Origin: Planctomycetaceae bacterium
Lineage (GTDB): Bacteria; Planctomycetota; Planctomycetia; Planctomycetales; Planctomycetaceae
Reading direction: 5' to 3'
DNA: 64,000 nucleotides
NCBI GenBank assembly: GCA_014762625.1
Contig: JABURQ010000056.1
Span: 1 to 64,000, forward strand
The translations under genes were made by a program, and so were the position numbers. A model generated the notes under the pieces. That model was given only the letters and a program-made list of their open reading frames with translations, made no database searches and was not told where the DNA came from. Each line of letters opens with the position of its first letter. The first letter of the stretch is position 1. Below, piece by piece: positions 8,826 to 17,989 of this stretch.

Positions 8826-9560
8826 CTACTGATCTGCCGGATGGGGAGCGGATTGTCCCGTGATGATGGAATACGCATTCTCCGCAGCCCGTTGCTCGGC
8901 TTCTTTTTTTGTATTTCCCCAGGCAGCCGGATAATACTTCTCGCCAATGTAGGCGGCAACTTTGAAGCACTTGGAATGATCGGGCCCTTTTTCGTCGAGC
9001 AATCGATAGCCAGGAGTTAATTGAAAATCTTTTTGTGCCATTTGCTGAAGCACGCTTTTGTAATTTTCTTCCTGTTCCTGTTCGACGAGCCGAGTGATTT
9101 CCGGGACGAGGAGTCGGAGCAGAAACGTCTGAGCTGTTTCATAACCACCATCGAGATAGAGTGCCGCCACCACTCCTTCAAACGAACCCGCCACCACAGA
9201 TTCCGGAATTCCTTCATGGTTTGTCAGTCCTTTGCCCAGATAAAGACACTCTTGAAGGCCGATTTCATAAGAGATTTTCGCGCAGGTGGAGCGACTCACG
9301 ACGGAAGATTTGATGCGAGTCAGTTCTCCTTCCGGAAAATCGGGATACTTCTCAAAGAGAACTTCACAGACCACCATACCGAGTACGGAGTCCCCCAAAA
9401 ATTCCATCCGCTCGTTGGATGTCAGTCGGGAGGTCGCGATCGAGGAGTGCGTTAATGCACGACGCAACAATTCACGGTTCTGGAACCGGTATTCGAGAAT
9501 GGTCTCGCAGTGGCTCAGATTCCGGTCATCGGAATCAGGACTGGAGAAATCGCTGGACAT
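8826..9560 (-). CDS. rnc: Ribonuclease III
   Basis: Double-stranded-RNA endonuclease for rRNA and mRNA processing, 244 residues: an RNase III domain (about 18-150) with the signature ERMEFLGDSVL (Glu53, Asp57), then a dsRNA-binding domain (about 163-238) ending GNTKKEAEQRAAENAY. The second metal-ligand motif, normally A-D-x-x-E (Asp114/Glu117 in E. coli), reads A-G-S-F-E: Glu128 is kept but the Asp is Gly125. The codon is ggt on the coding strand, so this is not a misread frame. All other features are intact. It is the only RNase III gene in the window, and whether it is fully active is open. Confidence 0.93.
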   Translation of the reverse strand: MSSDFSSPDSDDRNLSHCETILEYRFQNRELLRRALTHSSIATSRLTSNERMEFLGDSVLGMVVCEVLFEKYPDFPEGELTRIKSSVVSRSTCAKISYEIGLQECLYLGKGLTNHEGIPESVVAGSFEGVVAALYLDGGYETAQTFLLRLLVPEITRLVEQEQEENYKSVLQQMAQKDFQLTPGYRLLDEKGPDHSKCFKVAAYIGEKYYPAAWGNTKKEAEQRAAENAYSIITGQSAPHPADQ

Positions 9561-9636
9561 GATGGTCGTGACTAGCTCAGAAGTTGGAAAAGCGGGGCGA
9601 GAATTCTATCATGCAACAGGTTGGTAAAGGCGTCAA

Positions 9637-10965
9637 CTAATCCTGCCAGTCGGGTGTCTGAAATTCATCCCGCAAAAGACTGGCCCCTCGAATCTCGCTC
9701 TGTTTGCGCAGGGCCTGATAACAGTCGTAAATTCCCTGGCCCCGCGCTTCTTTCGCCAAATCCCAATCTTCCGTCGAAGGGCGATTGGCAAACTGTTTCA
9801 CCGCTTCCGGATCGCTGAGATCAATTTCTTCCGCGAGAAATAACCGGAGAAAATCATCCCAACCGTGGCGATGTGCGTCTCGATAAACCTGAGGGCCGTC
9901 GCCGAATTTGACGTTTCCTTCGGCGCCGGTCATCATCATTCTCCCGGAGACGTGCTCGGGCAACGTCAGTGAATATTCGGGAAGATTGATCGCCGAGTTT
10001 CGATCGGCAGAAAGCGTCACCCAGCCGGTCTCGTCGAGATGTCGAGAGGGGGGGGACTGTTCGGAATCTGCCCGATTTCGCTCGGTTAATAGACGGTTCG
10101 GCTCTGCCATCGAATCGGAGAACGTGTTGAGCGAAGCCACATAGGATAGAAATCGATTCTCGAAGTCCGCCTGGGCGACTTTCAGGCGGTTGCTCAGGCG
10201 ATACGGTTTGTTCTGAGTGCGGAGATCGCTCAAGTATCCAATCAAGGCCTCGCGCGTCTCCGGCGAATGGTGGAGCATAAAATGCACCCACGCCCACGAC
10301 TCCTGATAATCCAGTCGCTGCAAGTCGGCGAACTCTTCGAGGTTTTCCAGCCTTCTTAAGTTCGGCTTCCAGCCGTTGCCGATCTTTGCCGTGAGCTCAC
10401 TGGGATAGTTGCTGTTGAGTTCGCCAGGTTGGTCCCCGGCCACCTCGAAATACTCCGCCAGTCCTTCATCGAGCCAGAGTGGGACATGCTTGAGACTGGC
10501 ATGCAGTAATCCGTGTGTAAATTCATGCCGCAGATCTTCCTGCACTCGTTCTCCCCAATAGGTAAAGACGGCAAGCTCCGTGGAAGTTTTGAAAAAATAG
10601 GCTCGTCGATGAGGCAATCCCGGATACATTTCCGCCAGATAATGTCGATACGCCTGCTCGTGATTGAACAGATAGACGGTCACCGGACGTTTCTGAACGG
10701 GGAGATCCAGGTGTTGGTACACTTGTTGCCGAAGCTGTTTCAAATCCTGAATGAGTTCGTGGTTCGGCGAAATCCGAAAGTCACTCAACACCAGAAGTTG
10801 GTCGCTTCGAACCGTATGTTTGGAAGGCAGCGAGACCAATCCTTCCTGACGATTTAACAAGCTGCATCCTGGTATCACAATCGCGAACAGAATCAGCGCG
10901 ATCAGCATTCGCCGCATTGCTGCGCGCCGTTTCTCGATCGGAATGGAAGCTGCTGATAAACGCAT
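9637..10965 (-). CDS. DUF1570-like lipoprotein with HExxH peptidase motif
   Basis: The 442-residue protein carries a basic N-terminus, a hydrophobic segment and a lipobox (VIPGC), so it is probably a lipoprotein. Residues about 145-180 contain HEFTHGLLH...WLDEGLAEYFE, a gluzincin-like zinc site (two His and a downstream Glu) as in DUF1570 proteins common in planctomycetes. The remainder is helical and unassigned. Its ATG overlaps the stop of the gene upstream in a taATG arrangement, which favours the start at 10965; ATG at 10917 would give a shorter, cleaner signal peptide. Protease activity is likely but unproven. Confidence 0.75.
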   Translation of the reverse strand: MRLSAASIPIEKRRAAMRRMLIALILFAIVIPGCSLLNRQEGLVSLPSKHTVRSDQLLVLSDFRISPNHELIQDLKQLRQQVYQHLDLPVQKRPVTVYLFNHEQAYRHYLAEMYPGLPHRRAYFFKTSTELAVFTYWGERVQEDLRHEFTHGLLHASLKHVPLWLDEGLAEYFEVAGDQPGELNSNYPSELTAKIGNGWKPNLRRLENLEEFADLQRLDYQESWAWVHFMLHHSPETREALIGYLSDLRTQNKPYRLSNRLKVAQADFENRFLSYVASLNTFSDSMAEPNRLLTERNRADSEQSPPSRHLDETGWVTLSADRNSAINLPEYSLTLPEHVSGRMMMTGAEGNVKFGDGPQVYRDAHRHGWDDFLRLFLAEEIDLSDPEAVKQFANRPSTEDWDLAKEARGQGIYDCYQALRKQSEIRGASLLRDEFQTPDWQD

Positions 10966-11291
10966 TATTGTCGGTTCAAATTGAAAAGATTTTCCACATC
11001 CGGTTCGTCTTCCATGTCCGGCAGCAACTGCTCAACAGATTCGCGGGCTACCGACGAAGAGACGAGATCACTTCTTCCATCGTTCATAAAAGCACGAGCG
11101 ACTTGGGGATGATCTGCCCAATCGTGTAATGTCCATTCCCGAATGTCGAGATACACGTTTTCCAGTGTGGCCTGGGATTTGGGGACCATCAGAAACCCTT
11201 CCGCAGACATCACAAAATAGTACTCGTAGGAAAGGCCCATGGTGGCGATTCCGATCACGTTCCCTACGATGAACCATCGAAAGGATTTCAT
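10965..11291 (-). CDS. Membrane-anchored hypothetical protein
   Basis: A 108-residue protein with one N-terminal membrane segment (about residues 5-25, including GNVIGIATMG) followed by a polar, acidic domain (DMEDEPDVENLF near the end). No family was recognised. Its stop codon overlaps the start of the DUF1570-like gene, indicating translational coupling, so the two probably act together at the membrane. Confidence 0.62.
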   Translation of the reverse strand: MKSFRWFIVGNVIGIATMGLSYEYYFVMSAEGFLMVPKSQATLENVYLDIREWTLHDWADHPQVARAFMNDGRSDLVSSSVARESVEQLLPDMEDEPDVENLFNLNRQ

Positions 11292-11494
11292 GATCAGCGT
11301 CCCTGCCGGTTAATTGATGTCTTCATAGACGGTCGTGAACAGGGAAGCTTCCCCTGAGTTCCTCATCTGTTCAGGCGGAATGGTCCCACAATCGAAAAAT
11401 TTCCGCAAGATCAATTAAGAACGACCTTTAGGGCTTCAAAAAGTCGCATTTTCATCCCGATATCACTCATTGATGACAACGGGCAGATCACACC

Positions 11495-11980
11495 ATGTTC
11501 AAAAATCGAAGCACGGAAAAAGATTTGCGTGACTGGTTCAGCAAGCAGGGATGGGACGGAGAGTCAGGACGCTTTGAGGAACTCGAGCTGATTGCCATTC
11601 AACGACCGGGATGGCTTCAGGTTTTTCGATTTTCAGGCACGATGCTCGATCCCAACGATCACAAACAACGAATCTGTGGTTACTGCCGCGACGATGAACG
11701 TCACGGTTTGTTTGAAGTGGTGTATCGCGATTCTTTTCGAGATCTTCATTCAATCTTCGCTGAATGGACATCGGAGCTTGTTACAAGGAATCCCAGTGAG
11801 AAGCATCCTTTGCAAGTCGCTCTTCTGGTGTTCTTCCTGGGATGCATGGTGATCGTTGCGATTGTCCTCGCAAGAGCTTCGCTCTTTTCCACCATCACTG
11901 CGTTGAGTCGTAACTCGTCTCCTCACCCTTCCACCGTGAGTCCTACCACCGATGAACAAGATTTCTCCCTCTCTTCATGA
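11495..11980 (+). CDS. Hypothetical protein with one C-terminal membrane helix
   Basis: A 161-residue protein. The N-terminal hundred residues are soluble and contain ICGYCRDDERHGLFEVVY, which resembles a small beta-rich domain; a single membrane helix (about 105-128, LQVALLVFFLGCMVIVAIVL) and a Ser/Thr/Pro-rich tail follow. It overlaps the deaminase gene by 29 bases in another frame. No family was recognised. Confidence 0.55.
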   Translation: MFKNRSTEKDLRDWFSKQGWDGESGRFEELELIAIQRPGWLQVFRFSGTMLDPNDHKQRICGYCRDDERHGLFEVVYRDSFRDLHSIFAEWTSELVTRNPSEKHPLQVALLVFFLGCMVIVAIVLARASLFSTITALSRNSSPHPSTVSPTTDEQDFSLSS

Positions 11981-12422
11981 AATTATGATGCGGCATGCAA
12001 TCTTAATTGCCCGACAGAATCCGACGCATCCATTTGGGACCGTGATCGTCAACGATGAAGGAGATGTGATTGCGGAAGGCGTGAATCGTGGTGCCGAAAA
12101 TCCGATACTACATGGTGAGATTGATGCGATTAACGAATGCGCCAAAGAGCATCAAAACGAAGACTGGTCGAAATTTATTCTCTACAGCACCGCAGAACCC
12201 TGCCCAATGTGTATGTCGGCCATTTTGTGGTCCGGTATCCCGGCGGTCATCTACGGCACCTCAATTGCCACCTTGAAAGAACTCGGCTGGCGTCAAATTT
12301 CTATCAACTCCCAGGAAGTGATCGCCCGATCGTGGGATCCCGAACTGGCCATTCGAGGCGGCGTGCTTGAGGAGGACTGCGACCGGCTGTTTGAGTCGGC
12401 CAGTGAGAATCGAAGCTCCTGA
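11952..12422 (+). CDS. Cytidine/deoxycytidylate deaminase-family nucleoside deaminase
   Basis: Zinc-dependent deaminase of 156 residues with the HGE motif (zinc His and catalytic Glu, about residue 54) and the PCPMC motif (two zinc Cys, about 83-87) separated as in guanine deaminase and TadA-like enzymes. The region AILWSGIPAVIYG matches the usual strand after the second zinc motif. The substrate could be guanine or another nucleobase; tRNA adenosine is less likely because the C-terminal extension of TadA is not obvious. ATGs at 11985 and 11988 are possible later starts that would remove the overlap with the upstream gene, but they would cut into helix 1. Confidence 0.85.
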   Translation: MNKISPSLHEIMMRHAILIARQNPTHPFGTVIVNDEGDVIAEGVNRGAENPILHGEIDAINECAKEHQNEDWSKFILYSTAEPCPMCMSAILWSGIPAVIYGTSIATLKELGWRQISINSQEVIARSWDPELAIRGGVLEEDCDRLFESASENRSS

Positions 12423-12503
12423 AGACTACCTTTCCGACGTCCTCAGTGGAAAGTGGGCATCCTCACTCCTAGGATAGGCTCTGATCATTTTTTGGAGCCA
12501 CCT

Positions 12504-13289
12504 ATGACGTCCCCCCAATTCATCGATACGCACTGTCACCTCGACGAATCATCTTTCGAGAATGATGTCGAGCATGTCATCAACTCCGCTCGGGAAGCGG
12601 GCGTGATCACCATGCTCACGATCGGAACGACCCGAGAGAGTAGTGAGCGAGCGATTGCTCTGGCAGAGAAATTCGATACCGTCTTCGCCGCCGTCGGAAT
12701 TCAACCAAACTATGTCGCCGAGGCGAAATCGGGGGATTGGGAACGCATTCTGGAACTGGCTCAGCATCCGCGAGTGATCGCGATCGGTGAGACCGGTTTG
12801 GATAAGTATTGGGATTATTCGTCACTGGAGCTTCAGGCGGATTATTTCGATCGCCACATCGAACTATCTCGTGAAACCGGGAAGCCATTTATCGTTCATA
12901 ATCGCGAGGCGGATACGGAAATTGTGAAGCAACTGCAAGGTCAGGCAAAGCAAGGCCAATTACAGGGCGTGATGCATTCGTTCTGTGCGGATCAGAAAAC
13001 CGCTGAGGCTTGTCTCGAGTTGGGATTGTACATTTCTTTCGCCGGTATGGTCACTTTCAAACGGAATGAAGAACTTCGGACCATCGCTCAAAAAATCCCC
13101 GCGGAAAAGCTGCTAATTGAAACCGATTCCCCCTATCTTTCCCCGCATCCGATGCGCGGAAAACGCAATGAGCCGGCGCGAGTGGCACTGACAGCTCAGG
13201 TCTTGGCGGACGTTCGTGAGGTCTCCCTCGAGGAACTCGCATCTCAGACCACCCGCAATGCGAAAGGTTTGTTTAATATTCCTGAATGA
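12504..13289 (+). CDS. TatD-family metal-dependent deoxyribonuclease
   Basis: TIM-barrel hydrolase of 261 residues of the TatD/YcfH family, which act as 3'-5' DNases or quality-control nucleases. Metal ligands are visible in order: FIDTHCHLD (HxH), AIGETGLD (Glu), PFIVHNREA (His), VMHSFC (His), and ETDSPYLSPHP (Asp). A gga site at about -10 supports the ATG at 12504. It stands alone between the deaminase and the sulfotransferase. Confidence 0.92.
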   Translation: MTSPQFIDTHCHLDESSFENDVEHVINSAREAGVITMLTIGTTRESSERAIALAEKFDTVFAAVGIQPNYVAEAKSGDWERILELAQHPRVIAIGETGLDKYWDYSSLELQADYFDRHIELSRETGKPFIVHNREADTEIVKQLQGQAKQGQLQGVMHSFCADQKTAEACLELGLYISFAGMVTFKRNEELRTIAQKIPAEKLLIETDSPYLSPHPMRGKRNEPARVALTAQVLADVREVSLEELASQTTRNAKGLFNIPE

Positions 13290-13364
13290 TTCCTGTTGTT
13301 GAGATCCGCTTTTTGAGCATAATACCGGGAATTGACTTCTCACGTGCAAGGAAGCTGGCCTTCA

Positions 13365-14552
13365 ATGTCGTCGATTTCACGAACGGTTACGGGAACGCGG
13401 ACGGCTGAGCTTGAAGGCTCTAGTTCGACGCCAGCGAGGATTCCCCATTCGCTGACGGGGGGATCTTCCGATTTGATCCTGAAGCTTTTTTTGCGCCACG
13501 GAGTACGACCTGCTGGATGGTCCAAACTTCCAACCTGGATAGGGCTGCTGGCCAAATCGATGATGGGGGTTCCCTTCCGCTGGCACGAGCGTTTCAGCGA
13601 GCGTCGAGTGGAAGCGTTGAGCCAGGAACCTGTCCCGCCACTCTTTGTCATCGGACATTGGAGAAGCGGGACCACTCATCTGCACAACCTGTTGACGCAG
13701 GATCCGCAGTTCGGTTGTCTGACAATGCGTCACTGCATTACGCCGAACAGTTTCCTGACCACTCCCGAGTTTCTGAACCGGAAGCTGGCAGAGATGATGC
13801 CTGAGACGCGCCCCGTTGACGGCATGAAGATGGGTTGGAACTTTCCTCAGGAAGAAGAGTTTGCTTTGGAGCGGATGACTGATCTGTCCTATAACCACTG
13901 CTATCTCTTTCCGGATCGGGCGGAAGATATCTTTCGTCGCACGGTTCTGTTCGAGAATCGGGCGGAAGATGGGGTGAAGTGGACCGTTGAGTATCACAAA
14001 CTGTTATGTCGTCTCAGCCTGGATCAAGGGGGGAAGAGACTCTGCCTGAAAAATCCTCCGAATACTGCCCGCATCCCTCAGCTCTTGCAGCTATTTCCGG
14101 AAGCTCGATTTGTTTACATCGTCCGAAATCCGGAACATGTTTTTCGTTCGACACGCGACCTGTGGCGGAATGTGACCAAGTTGCTGGGGCTGACCAAAGT
14201 CGGCGAACAACTTATGGAACAGAATCTCGTCTTGTTCTATCGTTTGTTGTTGAAAAGTTACCTCGGGCACAGGACGCTCATTCCCGCCAGGAATTTGATC
14301 GAAGTTAAATACGAAGACCTAGTCACGACTCCGCTACAAACATTAAAGACCATCTATGAATCATTGCGGATCGACGGTTTCTCGGACGCCACTCCCCGCC
14401 TCGAAAACTATCTGCAGAAAAAAGCCGGCTTTCAAAAGTCCGAACATTATCTGGACTCCCATGAAGTTGCGAAGATCCGCCAGGAATGGGAGTTCGCGTT
14501 TTCGGAATGGGGGTATGATGAGAAATCCTGGTGCCCGGCTCCTCAATCCTAA
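13365..14552 (+). CDS. PAPS-dependent sulfotransferase family protein
   Basis: A 395-residue enzyme expected to transfer sulfate from PAPS to a hydroxyl or amine of a sugar, lipid or small molecule. The 5'-phosphosulfate loop is GHWRSGTTHLHNLL, and the 3'-phosphate site is about FVYIVRNPEHVFRSTRDLW. RICLKNPPN-type residues (LCLKNPPNTARIP) lie between. Starting at 13365 follows an aaggaag site. Planctomycetes commonly encode many such enzymes, often linked to the sulfated polysaccharides around them; the acceptor cannot be predicted here. Confidence 0.87.
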   Translation: MSSISRTVTGTRTAELEGSSSTPARIPHSLTGGSSDLILKLFLRHGVRPAGWSKLPTWIGLLAKSMMGVPFRWHERFSERRVEALSQEPVPPLFVIGHWRSGTTHLHNLLTQDPQFGCLTMRHCITPNSFLTTPEFLNRKLAEMMPETRPVDGMKMGWNFPQEEEFALERMTDLSYNHCYLFPDRAEDIFRRTVLFENRAEDGVKWTVEYHKLLCRLSLDQGGKRLCLKNPPNTARIPQLLQLFPEARFVYIVRNPEHVFRSTRDLWRNVTKLLGLTKVGEQLMEQNLVLFYRLLLKSYLGHRTLIPARNLIEVKYEDLVTTPLQTLKTIYESLRIDGFSDATPRLENYLQKKAGFQKSEHYLDSHEVAKIRQEWEFAFSEWGYDEKSWCPAPQS

Positions 14553-14621
14553 TTGCTTCCGGAAACTCAAGGTCCCGTCAAATCTGATTGATTCCGAACA
14601 GGGTTTGGATAAGATGGAGTT

Positions 14622-14787
14622 CGCGCGGCGGAGGATCGCACAAGAATCGTCCGGCTTTAATCGCCTGGACACTGCGGGGCAACCCCGCGGGTGAAGCATT
14701 GTTACCCATTCGCTGATGAATGAGCTCCTTGGTCGGATGACCAACTCGCTCATTCGCCACAGGATCGGTTGTGCCATCCGCCGCGCG
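14622..14787 (+). ncRNA. Candidate structured RNA / cis-regulatory leader upstream of the Nramp gene
   Basis: The ends are perfectly complementary over 11 bases (14622-14632, cgcgcggcgga, with 14777-14787), and a second 6 bp helix continues inward (14638-14643 with 14769-14774). Inside lie four local hairpins: 14649-14670 (gtccggc/gcc-t-ggac), 14674-14688 (gcgggg-caa-ccccgc), 14689-14707 (gggtga/ttaccc), and 14718-14755 (8 bp arms gaatgagc/gctcattc with a nested ggtc/gacc). The closing helix is followed by five Ts, and the transporter ATG is 39 bases further on. This is a multi-branched RNA-like design and not protein-coding. It could be a metal-sensing leader or an independent small RNA; it matches no riboswitch class known to the annotator. 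Confidence 0.5.
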
Positions 14788-14825
14788 TTTTTGACAGTCG
14801 CTCACCTCTCGACGAAAGCTTCGCG

Positions 14826-16358
14826 ATGTCTGGCAGTGATCCAGAGTTCGTTCCCGATGACGTCATTCCTCACCAGCATCTCCCGCCGCTGGAATACCGC
14901 GATATGCCGGAGGCGATCCCCTGGAAAGCGATGATCGGGCCGAGCATCATTCTGGCGGGTCTCTCTCTGGGATCGGGAGAGTTTATGCTGTGGCCGCACA
15001 TCACTTACAAGGCGGGGTTTGTATTCTTCTGGGCCTGCCTGCTGGGGGTGCTGACGCAGTTTTTCCTTAATATGGAAATCGAACGTTACACGTTAGTCAC
15101 CGGCGAAAGCGTGATCACCGGATTTTCCCGTTTGAGCAAGCACTGGGCCTGGATCATGTTGATCTGCAACATCGTTCCGATGGCCTGGCCGGGATGGGCC
15201 AGCGGAGCGGCGACGACGCTGTCGTGGCTCTTGTATGGTGCGCAGGAGGTCGTCGTTGACGGAGAGATTCAATATCAGGCTGCGCATGCGAACTGGTTCG
15301 CGATTGCGGGGTTGATTCTAGTAGGCATTGTGCTGACGTCCGGTCCCGTCGTTTACAACACGGTTGAAAAAATTCAAACCTTCCTGGTTGCGTTAATCAT
15401 GGTGGCCGTGGTGCTGTTGGCGTTTCTGCTGGTGAAGCCTTACGCCATCTCGGAAATGTTGGCGGGAGCGGTCAAGTTCGGCGAGATGCCTCCCCCGTCA
15501 GCCGACCTGGCCTTTGTGTCGCTGTTGGGAGCGCTGGCGTTTGCCGGCGCGGGAGGGACGCTCAACCTCGGGCAGTCGAACTACATCAAGGACAAAGGTT
15601 ACGGCATGGGAAAATACATCGGACGGATTACGAGTCCGATCACCGGCCAAACCGAGGCGAGCCCTGAAGTGGGCTATCACTTCAAACATACGGACGACAA
15701 TCTTGCACGGTGGAAGCAATGGTGGAGAGCGGCCAATATCGAACATTTTCTCAGTTTCTTTGTGACCTGTTTGTTGTGTCTCGCGTTGTTGTCGCTTATT
15801 TCCTACTCCATTTTTTACGATGCTGGCGGAGCTCTGAAACCGGGAATGGATAAGTTCGGCAAAGACATGAACTTCATCTGGGGGGAAGCGACCACTCTCG
15901 GCACGATGGAAGGCGGCCAAATGCTGAAGGTCGCCTTTCTCATCATGGGAACGGCCATTCTGCTCACGACGGAACTCGGGGTTCTGGATGTGATCTCCCG
16001 GATTTCCGCAGATATTGTGAAGGTGAATTACCTGCGCGATAACGAGAACTGGTCGGTGAGTAAGCTCTACTTTCTGTTTCTCTGGGGGGAAATTGCTCTC
16101 GGTGTGACCATCCTGATGACGCCAGGGTTTGCCAAGCCATTGTTTCTGATCAAAATTTCGGCGGCTCTTCAGGGGGGCGTGATGTTCGTCTATTCGATCT
16201 TGCTTCTCTGGATGAATAACAAAGTTCTCTCGCGATCGTTATCGATGAGCCCGCTCCGCTTCGTGGCGATTATCTGGTCGTGTGCATTTTTTGGCTACTT
16301 CTCATTCATGGTGATGAAAATGGAAGTGATGCCGATTCTCTTCGAAATAATAAGCTAA
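14826..16358 (+). CDS. Nramp-like divalent metal transporter family protein
   Basis: Membrane carrier of 510 residues with about eleven to twelve hydrophobic segments. The first helix region (IGPSIILAGLSLGSGEFMLWP) matches the Nramp/APC opening but replaces the canonical metal-binding DPGN with GSGE, as in a divergent branch seen in planctomycetes and relatives. A second discontinuous helix shows ALAFAGAGGTLNLGQSNYI. Because the metal-binding motif differs, the substrate (Mg2+, Mn2+ or other) is uncertain. The ATG at 14826 follows the structured element. Transcription probably starts before 14620, which would place that element in its leader. Confidence 0.8.
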   Translation: MSGSDPEFVPDDVIPHQHLPPLEYRDMPEAIPWKAMIGPSIILAGLSLGSGEFMLWPHITYKAGFVFFWACLLGVLTQFFLNMEIERYTLVTGESVITGFSRLSKHWAWIMLICNIVPMAWPGWASGAATTLSWLLYGAQEVVVDGEIQYQAAHANWFAIAGLILVGIVLTSGPVVYNTVEKIQTFLVALIMVAVVLLAFLLVKPYAISEMLAGAVKFGEMPPPSADLAFVSLLGALAFAGAGGTLNLGQSNYIKDKGYGMGKYIGRITSPITGQTEASPEVGYHFKHTDDNLARWKQWWRAANIEHFLSFFVTCLLCLALLSLISYSIFYDAGGALKPGMDKFGKDMNFIWGEATTLGTMEGGQMLKVAFLIMGTAILLTTELGVLDVISRISADIVKVNYLRDNENWSVSKLYFLFLWGEIALGVTILMTPGFAKPLFLIKISAALQGGVMFVYSILLLWMNNKVLSRSLSMSPLRFVAIIWSCAFFGYFSFMVMKMEVMPILFEIIS

Positions 16359-16603
16359 CAGCCCGTTGAAAAACTCGATTTTGCCGCGAATGGATTTTTA
16401 TTTTTTCAGAATTGTTCAGCACCTGAAATGGCTCTCATTGTCTGAAAACAGTCGCTTTCTCCGGTCTCCAGGCCTGTGACCGGTACTCGCGCAACGTGCC
16501 ATCTCACACGAAGAGTACTGCGGCAAAATGACTTACGGACATCTCTGCTCGCTGTCTGACAACAAGCTCCCTCTGGGTAGAAGCACACTCACAGGGAGTC
16601 ATC
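16359..16603. other. Spacer before the phage-like block
   Basis: This 245-base gap separates the Nramp gene from the portal gene. It contains cagcccgttgaaaaactcg right after the Nramp stop, reminiscent of insertion-sequence ends but with no transposase, and an inverted gtactc/gagtac pair around 16482-16518. It should contain the promoter of the phage-like operon. No gene is seen in it. Confidence 0.4.
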
Positions 16604-17989
16604 ATGCTCGAACTTTTGAAGGACAAATGGCGGACCGCTCGGTTAGGGGCTCGGTATCGTCGCATCTTGCAGGAGCAGGTCCTGGAGATGGTCGAGCAGC
16701 AATCGCCTCAACCGGTTCAGGAAGATCCGGGCCGCTGGCTGCTCCTCGGCGATCAGACATCGGGACCGTCGGAGCAGACGCGGAAGGATATTCGCTCGGC
16801 GGCACGGCGACTCGCTCAAAATCACCCGCATGCTCGCAACATTCTACGGCTGCTGGAGATTTATGTCGTCGGGCCGGGATTGAAGCTGTCCCATCACGCA
16901 CAAGAAGCCACCTCAGAGTCAGACGTCGATCTTGCAACAAACGCTGACCGTCTCTGGCGAAATTTTCTGAGATCGAACCGTCGTCATTTCTCTTTTCGGG
17001 AATTTGCCCGACGAACGTGGCGGGATGGAGAATGTTTTCTGCGGTTGTTTTCATCGGTGGATGACAGACCGACTGTTCGTTTCGTCGATCCCGAACGCAT
17101 CGGGCCGACGCGCGACACTCCCGAGTCGCAAGGAATTCTCACGGCAGAGGACGATGTCGAAACACCTCTCTCTTACCTTCAAATCGATCCCGAAACAGGA
17201 GAACTGGCGGAAGAAATTCCAGCTGACGAAATGCTGCATGCACGCATCGGCGTCGATTCCAATCAGAAACGGGGATTGTCTTTGTTCGCTCCCATGATTG
17301 AGATGCTGGGGTGTTTCGACCGCTGGTTAGAGACGGAAATGACGGCCCGCAAGCTACAGGCCTCGATTGTCTTGTGGCGAAAAGTGACCGGTTCCCCGGC
17401 ACAAGCTCGCGGTGTCTCACAAGAAGCTGCCAGCGGAAGTGGTGCCGGTCAAAACCGAGCGGGAACCCCACAAAAAGAACGTTACGGTCCCGGCAGTATT
17501 CTGACCACATCGGGTGGAACCGACCTTCAGTTTCTCCAGCCGAAGACCAACTTCGGCGATGCGGTTCCCCTGGGACGCATGATGTTGCTCTCCATCGCGG
17601 CGGGTGCCGGACTGCCCGAGTTTATGCTCACCTCCGATGCCTCCAACGCCAACTTTGCGTCCACGATGGTCGCCGAAGGGCCGGCCGTGAAGATGTTCCA
17701 AAGCGAACAAAATTTCTTTGCGGCGGAATTTGAGAACTTATGGAGCTGGGTGATGACCGCGGCCATCGATCGCGGCGAGTTGCCGATCGATTTCTTCGAA
17801 CAAATTCGTGTGGAGTGGAATTTTCCCGAACTGGTTAATCGCGATCGTCCTCGGGAACGGGAAGCCGATGTGCGTCTCGTCGAGCAGAAGATTCTTAGTC
17901 GTGCCGAAGTGGCACGCCGGGAAAAAATGGACCCCGACACGATGCGACGAGAGATTGCCGACGAGGAAGGAGCACTGATCGATGAATAA
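16604..17989 (+). CDS. Phage portal protein, lambda type
   Basis: First gene of the virion-like block. At 461 residues it is close to the usual size for the lambda-type portal family, a twelve-fold ring through which DNA enters the capsid. Family features are the N-terminal ARRLAQNHPHARNILRLLEIYVVGPGLKL, the WRDGECFLRL segment, FVDPERIG, the acidic DEMLHARIGVD stretch, and the C-terminal WNFPELVNRDRPREREAD helix. A Gly/Ser/Gln-rich insertion sits near residues 268-295. A large terminase subunit gene would be expected just upstream and is absent. Its stop overlaps the next gene by eight bases. Confidence 0.88.
   Translation: MLELLKDKWRTARLGARYRRILQEQVLEMVEQQSPQPVQEDPGRWLLLGDQTSGPSEQTRKDIRSAARRLAQNHPHARNILRLLEIYVVGPGLKLSHHAQEATSESDVDLATNADRLWRNFLRSNRRHFSFREFARRTWRDGECFLRLFSSVDDRPTVRFVDPERIGPTRDTPESQGILTAEDDVETPLSYLQIDPETGELAEEIPADEMLHARIGVDSNQKRGLSLFAPMIEMLGCFDRWLETEMTARKLQASIVLWRKVTGSPAQARGVSQEAASGSGAGQNRAGTPQKERYGPGSILTTSGGTDLQFLQPKTNFGDAVPLGRMMLLSIAAGAGLPEFMLTSDASNANFASTMVAEGPAVKMFQSEQNFFAAEFENLWSWVMTAAIDRGELPIDFFEQIRVEWNFPELVNRDRPREREADVRLVEQKILSRAEVARREKMDPDTMRREIADEEGALIDE

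Noticed and set aside
14553-14825. tRNA or tmRNA in the structured region before the Nramp gene
   Set aside because: No T-loop (GGTTCGAAT type) or acceptor with CCA-like end was found, and the branching does not give a cloverleaf.
16359-16603. Possible insertion-sequence end (cagcccgttgaaaaactcg) before the portal gene
   Set aside because: There is no transposase, no matching end at the other side of the block and no target duplication, so it is not reported as a mobile element.
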